From assembly GCA_030149025.1 (NCBI GenBank), contig JASBSH010000087.1, positions 1-6,183 of the forward strand: 6,183 nt of DNA. Direction: 5' to 3'. The position numbers and the translations under genes are program-made. Position 1 is the stretch's first letter; every line of letters begins with the position of its first letter. Below are positions 1 through 5,600 of this stretch, one piece after another. Source of the DNA: Actinomycetales bacterium (lineage in GTDB: Bacteria > Actinomycetota > Actinomycetes > Actinomycetales > BWSM-131). The notes beneath the pieces are model-generated. The model saw only the letters and a list, made by a program, of their open reading frames with translations, ran no database searches and had not been told where the DNA came from.

Positions 1-82
1 GATGGAGCAGGCCCGCGAGGGGTTCGAGGCGGTCGCGAGCGGGGACGTGTTCGGGAAGGTCGTGCTCACGAGGGGCGCGTGA
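1..82 (+). CDS. 3' end of a medium-chain (zinc-type) alcohol dehydrogenase / quinone oxidoreductase-like protein (partial)
   Basis: An open frame enters from the left edge (codons in frame from base 2) and ends at TGA 80-82. The visible 26 residues end in ASGDVFGKVVLTRGA. An amphipathic helix (EQAREGFEAV) followed by 'sGdvFGKvVL' is the characteristic C-terminus of medium-chain dehydrogenase/reductase proteins, which oxidise alcohols or reduce quinones and enals with NAD(P)H. Only the tail is present, so neither the nucleotide-binding fold nor any zinc ligands can be checked and the substrate is unknown. The gene converges on the PadR-family gene. Its last codons and stop codon lie inside a hairpin that is duplicated downstream, so the present stop may sit at a site remodelled by tandem duplication. 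The family call rests on this short motif alone. Confidence 0.65.
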   Translation, partial: MEQAREGFEAVASGDVFGKVVLTRGA

Positions 83-143
83 GCACCGTCGGCATCGTGC
101 TCACGAGGGGCGCGTGAGCACCATCGGCATCGTGCTCACGAGG
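61..143. repeat. 35-bp tandem repeat (about 2.4 copies) with a hairpin in each unit
   Basis: Copy 1 is 61-95 and copy 2 is 96-130; they differ at one base (G at 88, A at 123). A partial copy of 13 bases follows at 131-143. Each full unit contains a perfect 9-bp inverted repeat, GTGCTCACG and CGTGAGCAC, around a 7-nt loop AGGGGCG, at 62-86 and 97-121. The third unit keeps only the left arm (132-140). The first hairpin contains the stop codon of the upstream gene (80-82), so part of the coding 3' end has been copied outward. The hairpins could stop transcription or protect the mRNA 3' end; there is no T-run, which is common for actinobacterial terminators. Repeat and dyads are seen directly; the function is inferred. 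Confidence 0.85.
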
Positions 144-157
144 CCTTGATCGGGGGT

Positions 158-205
158 TGATCATGAAATCCCGGTTCATCGGCGGGAACCGGGATTTCAT
201 GATCA
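158..205. terminator. Perfect 20-bp inverted repeat between convergent genes, probable bidirectional terminator
   Basis: The arms 158-177 (TGATCATGAAATCCCGGTTC) and 186-205 are exact reverse complements over 20 bases, with an 8-nt loop ATCGGCGG at 178-185. It lies between the stop of the plus-strand gene (82) and the stop of the minus-strand PadR gene (228-226), where a two-way terminator is expected. No T-tract follows on either strand, so it is not a textbook intrinsic terminator, though strong U-less hairpins are usual in high-GC actinobacteria. It is more AT-rich than its surroundings. It could also be a member of a dispersed intergenic palindrome family, which cannot be judged from one copy. 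Confidence 0.7.
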
Positions 206-225
206 CGCGCATGGGTTGGGGGGTA

Positions 226-834
226 TCAGCCGAGGAGGGAACGCACCCGTGCCTCGGCCTCCCGCAGCAGATGCTCCAGCTCCGCGACACGTGGCTCGGC
301 GATCCCTCTGGCGTGCAGCTCTCGGACGACAGCCTGCCGGAACCGCTCCAGCATCGCCTCCGCCCGCCTGGCCGCACCGATGTCGCCTCGCTGCGGGCCG
401 GCGTCCCAGTGCTGCCCGGCCTGTGATGTCGCCGTCCGGGAGGCGGCCTTGGCCGCCCTGGCCGCGGCCGCCAGCTCTCCCCGCAGGTCCTGGCTGGCCG
501 CGCGGACCTGCTCGCGGACCTGGGAGGCGAGCCGCTGCACGGAGGCCGTCAGGTCGTCGTCCAGGTCCCTCAGCTCCTCGGCCCGGGCACGGACCTCCGC
601 GCGGCCGGCCTCGGTGATCCGGTAGACGGCCTTGCGACCGGAGTCCTCGCGCTCGACGAGGCCCTCCTCCTCGAGCCGGGCCAGGCGGGGGTAGATCGTG
701 CCGGCGCTGGGGGTGTACATGCCGTTGAACCGGTCCTCCAGCGCCCGGATGAGCTCGTACCCGTGCCGGGGAGCCTCGTCCAGCAGGCTCAGTAGGTACA
801 GGCGCAGCTGGCCGTGCCCGAACACTGGGGTCAT
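226..834 (-). CDS. PadR-family transcriptional regulator
   Basis: The protein has 202 residues. Residues 1-85 form a PadR winged-helix domain: GQLRLYLLSLLDEAPRHGYELIRALEDR, then TPSAGTIYPRLARLEEEGLV, the recognition-helix signature, and a wing EDSGRKAVYRITEAGRAEV. Residues 78-140 are charged and Ala-rich, probably helical. The C-terminal segment (about 155-202) is a second predicted helix pair of the kind PadR proteins use to dimerise. PadR proteins are usually cytoplasmic repressors released by a ligand or stress signal; the inducer here is unknown. The ATG (834-832) overlaps the TGA of the upstream DUF4097 gene as ATGA, and GGGGGA sits 5 nt upstream as a ribosome site, so the two are translated together. 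A regulator as second gene of an operon with dyads at its promoter suggests autoregulation. Confidence 0.93.
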   Translation of the reverse strand: MTPVFGHGQLRLYLLSLLDEAPRHGYELIRALEDRFNGMYTPSAGTIYPRLARLEEEGLVEREDSGRKAVYRITEAGRAEVRARAEELRDLDDDLTASVQRLASQVREQVRAASQDLRGELAAAARAAKAASRTATSQAGQHWDAGPQRGDIGAARRAEAMLERFRQAVVRELHARGIAEPRVAELEHLLREAEARVRSLLG

Positions 835-1661
835 GCCCGTCCCCCGTCGCCGTCGGCATGCAGCAGCGTGACGTCCCCGGACACCGTCTTGGCGACCAGG
901 TGGACCGCCTTGTCCCCGCGGGAGATCCGGCCGCCGTTGTTGCCCGGTGTGCCGGCCAGCCGTTCCCCGCCCGCCACGACCTGGCCGGACACGGTCTTGG
1001 CGTCCACCTCGAACCCGCTGTCGGCGGGGACCCGGACCGTGACGTCACCGGACACGGTGGTCGCGGCCAGCGTGGCCGGTGCTGTGCCGAGATCGATTGA
1101 CAGAGAGCCGCTGACGCTCTTGGCGCGAAGCTGCGGCATGGCGGCGGCCTGCACGGTGAGCGACCCCGACACGGTGTCGCCGGTGAAGACCCCGTGCTGG
1201 TCGCGAACGTCGATCGACCCGGAGACCGTCTTGGCGTCGACGTGCGCGTGGACGCCGTCGACGATGATCCGACCGGAGACGGTCTTGACGTGCGCCGGGA
1301 GGCTCGTGCCGCTCACCAGCCCGTCTCCCGTCACCGTCCCGAGCCGGACGACGACGGACCGGGGGACGGCGACACTCACCTCCGCGCGGTCCTCACGCCC
1401 GAAGTAGGTCCGGAAACCCTCGAACAGGTTCTCCCACTTCAGGCTGGGGTCATGGGTGATCTCCAGCACGCCGTGGGACCATGTGATGACCAGGTCCCGT
1501 CCTTTGACGGCCGACACCTCCACGCGGACCGAGTCCAGGTCGTCCTGGGCAACGACGGAGGCGTGCCCGCCGATGATGCGGATCCGGACCTCCTTGGGGG
1601 CGTCCGCCTCGCCGCCCACCTCGATGACCCTCGGGCCGGCTACGGTCCACTGCTCGCTCAT
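831..1661 (-). CDS. DUF4097-family beta-strand repeat protein
   Basis: The protein has 276 residues and no signal peptide or membrane segment, so it is probably cytoplasmic. After an N-terminal beta-rich part (1-110), residues 115-262 carry eight VSG-type turns: LVSG at 115, TVSG at 127, 145 and 163, SVSG at 182, and TVSG at 202, 223 and 259. They are spaced 12, 18, 18, 19, 20, 21 and 36 residues apart. This matches the DUF4097 (YvlB/LiaG-like) fold, thought to form a right-handed beta-helix or stacked sheet. The long last interval (226-258) holds a Gly/Asn-rich loop. Family members are often linked to cell-envelope stress operons, but their biochemical role is unknown. The ATG at 1661 is supported by AGGAGG 4 nt upstream and a good promoter. 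The gene is first in an operon with the PadR gene, with a 4-bp overlap. Confidence 0.9.
   Translation of the reverse strand: MSEQWTVAGPRVIEVGGEADAPKEVRIRIIGGHASVVAQDDLDSVRVEVSAVKGRDLVITWSHGVLEITHDPSLKWENLFEGFRTYFGREDRAEVSVAVPRSVVVRLGTVTGDGLVSGTSLPAHVKTVSGRIIVDGVHAHVDAKTVSGSIDVRDQHGVFTGDTVSGSLTVQAAAMPQLRAKSVSGSLSIDLGTAPATLAATTVSGDVTVRVPADSGFEVDAKTVSGQVVAGGERLAGTPGNNGGRISRGDKAVHLVAKTVSGDVTLLHADGDGGRA
877..1290 (-). repeat. Degenerate in-gene repeats encoding the (K)TVSG turns of the DUF4097 protein
   Basis: On the plus strand a motif close to CCGGACACGGTCTTGGCG recurs seven times between 877 and 1290 (for example at 877-894 and, as a variant, 1273-1290). It encodes the A-K-T-V-S-G turn read on the minus strand. 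Copies differ by several bases and are spaced by multiples of three, about 54-63 bp apart with one 108-bp gap. This fits old intragenic duplication held by protein structure rather than a recent DNA repeat. Confidence 0.75.
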
Positions 1662-1665
1662 GGCG

Positions 1666-1671
1666 CCTCCT
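1666..1671 (-). promoter_or_regulatory. Ribosome binding site of the DUF4097 gene
   Basis: The minus strand reads AGGAGG followed by a 4-nt spacer CGCC and the ATG at 1661-1659. This is a full anti-16S match with slightly short spacing, and it fixes the start codon. Confidence 0.8.
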
Positions 1672-1676
1672 GATCT

Positions 1677-1690
1677 CGCGATGTATCGCG
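1677..1690. promoter_or_regulatory. Candidate PadR operator (proximal dyad)
   Basis: CGCGATGTATCGCG is a perfect 6-bp inverted repeat with a 2-bp centre. It lies just downstream of the predicted transcription start and 5 bp before the ribosome site, where a bound repressor would block transcription. The core ATGTAT/ATACAT resembles the ATGT-ACAT style of known PadR operators. Eleven bases, CGCGATACATC on the minus strand, recur with one change at 1729-1739. The dyad is observed; binding by the PadR protein of this operon is inferred. Confidence 0.6.
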
Positions 1691-1698
1691 TTCAGGGG

Positions 1699-1728
1699 AA
1701 GGTAGAGCCGGTGTCCACGAGATGTCAA
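1699..1728 (-). promoter_or_regulatory. Sigma-70-type promoter of the DUF4097-padR operon
   Basis: On the minus strand there is a perfect -35 TTGACA (1728-1723), an 18-bp spacer, and a -10 TACCTT (1704-1699) that fits the actinobacterial TAnnnT pattern. The expected start of transcription is about 1690-1693, giving a leader of roughly 30 nt. The promoter is bracketed by two copies of the CGCGATAYATC element, which suggests repression. Confidence 0.65.
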
Positions 1729-1740
1729 GATATATCGCGA
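1729..1740. promoter_or_regulatory. Candidate PadR operator (distal half, abutting the -35)
   Basis: On the minus strand CGCGATATATC (1739-1729) matches the proximal element CGCGATACATC (1690-1680) at 10 of 11 bases, in the same orientation and 49 bp apart. It contains the palindromes GATATATC (1729-1736) and TCGCGA (1735-1740) but lacks the second CGCG arm, so it is a weaker or half site. Its end touches the -35 hexamer. Confidence 0.5.
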
Positions 1741-1751
1741 ACACTGGGGGT

Positions 1752-1764
1752 CGGCAGGCTGCCG
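1752..1764. terminator. Short dyad after the SGNH-like gene, weak terminator candidate
   Basis: CGGCAG-G-CTGCCG is a perfect dyad starting 5 bp past the TAA of the SGNH-like gene (1772-1770). A real hairpin would have only 5 pairs and a 3-nt loop, and no U-run follows. It is the only structure I see between that gene and the next promoter, so termination there is possible but weakly supported. Confidence 0.25.
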
Positions 1765-1769
1765 GCGGT

Positions 1770-2393
1770 TTACGGCTGCGGCACGCCCAACCAGCCGTAC
1801 CAGCCACCATGCAGCACCAGCCATGCCATCAACCCGTACCCCGCCTGGCCGGGATGCGTGCCGTCTCCGGCGGCGAGGTCGGCGTACCACTGCTCATGGG
1901 AGGAGAGCGGCCCGTAGCAGTCCACGTACAGGACGCCCCGGCGCTCGCAGACGTCCTGCAGGGCCGTCGACAGCTCGGCGAGCCGGTCGTTGACGTTCCC
2001 GTCCAGCGTCGGGGGAGGGCCGACCACCATGCTGCGAACGCCCCGGGAGGCCGCATCGTCGAGGACGTTCGCGAGGTTGAGGCGGCTGCGGGCCAGCGAC
2101 GTCCCCTGGTCGATGTCGCCACGACCCAGACCGACCACCAACCGGTTCTCCGCCTCCGGATGCCAGCGAAGGCTGGTCTCCGGGATCCACCGGCCGAGCA
2201 GGCCTGCCGTGCCCTCACCGGGCACGCCCAGGGGGAACATCGTGGTGATGATGCCGTCCTGCGGAGTCCGCGCCCCGACCCGCCCCGTCCATCCCAGCGA
2301 CCGGGCGTCACCCACACCCGCAACCAGCGCGTCGCCGACCACGCACACACGGCGACCGAGACGCGGAGGACGCGTGTCGTCGTCCAGGCTCAT
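1770..2393 (-). CDS. SGNH/GDSL-hydrolase-like protein lacking the usual nucleophile
   Basis: The protein has 207 residues, close to the size of a single SGNH domain, with no signal peptide. The SGNH blocks are recognisable in order: block I VCVVGDALVAGVGD (16-29), block II PLGVPGEGT around 54-62, block III GRGD at 90-93, and block V DGTHPGQAGY at 177-186 with the Asp177/His180 pair. Canonical members have GDS in block I and GxND in block III. Here the Ser is Ala22 (GCG, 2330-2328) and the Asn is Gly92. The protein may therefore be catalytically altered or serve as a binding fold; family members hydrolyse esters, lipids or acetylated sugars, and the substrate here is unknown. It starts 20 bp past the DUF6104 stop on the same strand, with no clear ribosome site, so it is probably co-transcribed with kgd. 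Fold assignment is fairly sure; function is not. Confidence 0.8.
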   Translation of the reverse strand: MSLDDDTRPPRLGRRVCVVGDALVAGVGDARSLGWTGRVGARTPQDGIITTMFPLGVPGEGTAGLLGRWIPETSLRWHPEAENRLVVGLGRGDIDQGTSLARSRLNLANVLDDAASRGVRSMVVGPPPTLDGNVNDRLAELSTALQDVCERRGVLYVDCYGPLSSHEQWYADLAAGDGTHPGQAGYGLMAWLVLHGGWYGWLGVPQP

Positions 2394-2418
2394 ATCCGTT
2401 CGCCCACAGCGCTCGCGC

Positions 2419-2598
2419 TCACTCGTCGTCCTCGTCGTCCAGGCGAGCCAGCCAGGTGGCCAGCCGCTCGACCGGCGTCTCGAACTCGGGGTTGAGGTCC
2501 ACGAACGTGCGCAGCTGCTCCGCGAGCCAGGCGAGGGTCACTTCATCCTCGCCCCGGCGCGCCTCGAGCTCCTCGATACCTCGGTCCGTGAAGTACAT
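2419..2598 (-). CDS. DUF6104-family small protein
   Basis: This 59-residue gene starts at ATG 2598-2596 with MYFTDRGIEELEARRGEDEV and ends in an acidic tail LARLDDEDDE before TGA (2421-2419). The start MYFTDRGIEEL, the middle LRTFVDLNPEFETPVERLATWLARL and the acidic end match from memory the actinobacterial DUF6104 family, whose function is unknown. It is probably helical and soluble, with no membrane segment or metal-binding Cys. Only 4 bases separate it from the kgd stop codon, and I see no strong Shine-Dalgarno in the end of kgd, so translation may be coupled to kgd. Its position next to kgd suggests a link to 2-oxoglutarate metabolism, but that is only association. Confidence 0.85.
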   Translation of the reverse strand: MYFTDRGIEELEARRGEDEVTLAWLAEQLRTFVDLNPEFETPVERLATWLARLDDEDDE

Positions 2599-2602
2599 CT
2601 GC

Positions 2603-5600
2603 TCAGCGGGCGAACGCGCGCTCGACCAGGTCCCGCTGCTCCTCCGCGTGCTTCTTGCTGGAACCCGTTGCAGGGGAAGCAGAAGCAGGACGGGCCACGT
2701 GCTGCAGCTGGCTGATGTTGCCGCCGTGGATGAACAGGTTCAGCGCGATGAACGGCCAGGCGCCCTGGTTCTCCGGCTCCTCCTGGACCCAGACGACCTC
2801 CGCTCCCTCGAACGGCGACAGCGTCTCCTTGATCGCTTCGTTGTCGAGCGGGTACAGCTGCTCGAGCCGGATGATCGCCGTCTTCGTGTCTTCGGCCTTC
2901 GCCCTGTGCGCCAGCAGGTCGTAGTAGACCTTGCCGGTGCACATGAGCACTCGGTCGACCTGGCGCGCCTGCGACTCGTCCGCGAACTGCTCGCCGATGA
3001 CGGGCCGGAAACCGCCGCTGGTGAAGTCCTCCACGTCGGACGCGGCGGCCTTCAGCCGCAGCATCGACTTCGGGGTGAACACGATCAGCGGACGGCGCGG
3101 CCGGGCGTACGCCTGCCGGCGCAGCAGGTGGAAGTAGGACGCCGGCGTGGACGGCATGGCCACGGTCATGTTGTTCTCCGCGCACATCGTCAGGTAGCGC
3201 TCGATGCGGGCGGAGGAGTGGTCCGGCCCCTGGCCCTCGTAGCCGTGCGGCAGCAGCAGCACGACCGACGAACGCTGGCCCCACTTCTGCTCGCCGGAGG
3301 AGATGAACTCGTCCAGGATCGTCTGCGCACCGTTCGCGAAGTCGCCGAACTGCGCCTCCCACAGCACCAGGGCGTCCGGTCGCTCGACGGAGTACCCGTA
3401 CTCGAACCCCATTGCGGCGTACTCGGACAGCAAGGAGTCGTACGCCCAGAAGCGCGCCTGCCCCTTGGACAGGTACAGCAGCGGGGTCCACTCCTCGCCA
3501 GTGGTCTTGTCCGTAAGCACGGCGTGACGCTGCACGAACGTCCCCCGGCGGGAGTCCTGGCCGGCGAGCCGGACCGGCACGCCCTCCATGACGAGGGAGC
3601 CGAACGCGAGCAGCTCGCCGTAGCCCCAGTCGATGCCGCCCTCACGCGACATCTGCGAGCGCTTCTCCAGCAGCTGGCGCAGCTTCGGGTGCACCACGAA
3701 GCCCTCGGGCGGCGACACGTAGGAGTCGCCAATGCGCTTGAGCACCTCGGGGTCCACCGCTGTCCTGTGCGGCTGCACCAGGACCGCGTCGTCGCGCTGG
3801 GCCTCCGGCTGCTCCAGGCCGCCGGGGCCGTCGGCCCCGTCGTGGCCGCGCTGCTCCCCGGTGCTGGCGCGCGTCTCCGCGAAGACCCGCTCCAGCTGGT
3901 CCTGGTAGTCCTTCAGCGCCTGCTCGGCCTCCTCGACCGTGATGTCGCCACGGCCGATCAGGGACTCGGTGTAGAGCTTGCGCACGCTGCGCTTGCGCTC
4001 GATCAGCGAGTACATCAGCGGCTGGGTCATCGACGGGTCGTCGCCCTCGTTGTGTCCCCGACGGCGGTAGCACACCATGTCGATGACGACGTCCTTGTCG
4101 AACGCCTGGCGGAACTCGAAGGCGAGCCGCGCCACCCGGACGCACGCCTCCGGGTCGTCCCCGTTCACGTGGAAGATCGGCGCCTGGATCATCTTGCCGA
4201 CGTCCGTGGCGTACACCGACGAGCGGGACGAGGCCGGTGCGGTGGTGAACCCGACCTGGTTGTTGATGACGACGTGGACGGTGCCGCCCGTCCGGTAACC
4301 ACGCAGCTGGGAGAGGTTGAGCGTCTCCGCCACGACCCCCTGGCCGGCGAAGGCCGCGTCACCGTGCAGCAGTACCGGCAGCACCGGGAAGCTGGTGCCG
4401 CCCAGGTCGATCCGGTCCTGCTTGGCCCGGACGACGCCCTCCAGGACGGGGTTGACCGCCTCGAGGTGCGACGGGTTGGCCGCCAGGTACACCTTCGTGG
4501 TGCTGCCCGACTCGGCGGTGAACGTGCCTTCGGTGCCGAGGTGGTACTTCACGTCGCCGGAGCCCTGGACCGTGCGCGGGTCCTGGGTGCCCTCGAACTC
4601 CCGGAAGATCTGCGCGTAGTTCTTGCCCGCGATGTTCGCGAGCACGTTCAGCCGGCCGCGGTGCGGCATGCCGATGCAGACCTCGTTCAGCTTCGCGTCG
4701 GCCGCCTCGGACAGCAAAGCGTCGAGCAGCGGGATGACCGACTCGCCGCCCTCCAGGCTGAACCGCTTCTGGCCGACGTACTTCGTCTGCAGGAACGTCT
4801 CGAACGCCTCAGCCGAGTTGAGCCGCCGCAGGATCCGCAGCTGCTCGTCCCGGTCGGGCTTGGCGTAGGGCCGCTCCACCCGGTCCTGGATCCATCGGCG
4901 CTGCTCAGGGTCCTGGATGTGCATGTACTCGATACCGAGTGTGCGGCAGTAGGAGTCACGCAGGACACCCAGGATGTCGCGCAGCTTCATCACCGGCTTG
5001 CCGCCGAAGCCGCCGGTCGGGAACTCGCGCTCCAAATCCCACAGGGTCAGGCCGTGGGTCTGGATGTCGAGGTCCGGGTGGCGACGCTGGCGGTACTCCA
5101 GCGGGTCGGTGTCCGCCATCAGGTGACCCCGCACCCGGTAGGCGTGGATGAGCTCGACGACCCTTGCGGTGCGGCCGACCTCGTCCTGCTCCCGCACCGA
5201 GATGTCGCGGACCCAGCGCACCGGCTCGTAGGGGATGCGCAGCGACCGGAAGATCTGGTCGTAGAAGCCGTCCTCGCCGAGCAGCAGCCGGTGCACGATC
5301 CGTAGGAAGTCGCCGGACTGGGCACCCTGGATGACCCGGTGGTCGTACGTGGACGTCAGCGTCATGACCTTGCTGACGCCCAGGCGTGCCATCGTCTCCT
5401 CCGACGCGCCCGCGTACTCCGCCGGCCACTCCATCGCGCCGACGCCGACGATCGCGCCCTGGCCCGCCATCAGCCGCGGCACGGAGTGGACGGTGCCGAT
5501 CGTGCCGGGGTTCGTCAGGCTGATCGTGGTGCCGGCGAAGTCGTCGATGGCCAGCTTGCCATTGCGAGCGCGACGGACGACGTCCTCGTACGCCGCCCAG

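Noticed and set aside
61..130. Possible CRISPR repeats
   Set aside because: The 35-bp units are directly adjacent with no unique spacers and begin inside a coding region, so this is a tandem duplication rather than a CRISPR array.
158..205. Possible insertion-sequence end or attachment site
   Set aside because: There is no transposase or integrase gene, no flanking target duplication and no second distant copy in the window. The position between convergent stops fits a terminator better.
203..1048. A 281-codon minus-strand open frame overlapping the padR gene and the end of the DUF4097 gene
   Set aside because: It is out of frame with two genes that have clear family motifs, a shared ATGA junction and ribosome sites. 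Its product is low-complexity Arg/Gly/Pro/Ala.
1722..2495. A 257-codon plus-strand open frame opposite the SGNH-like gene
   Set aside because: It is antisense to a gene with ordered SGNH blocks and crosses the DUF4097 promoter; its product is Arg/Pro/Ala-rich with no motif.
2456..5305. A 949-codon plus-strand open frame opposite kgd
   Set aside because: It is antisense to a fully convincing Kgd reading frame. Long stop-free antisense frames are expected in GC-rich genes because stop codons are rare there. Its product is Arg/Leu/Val/His-rich, with no recognisable domain.
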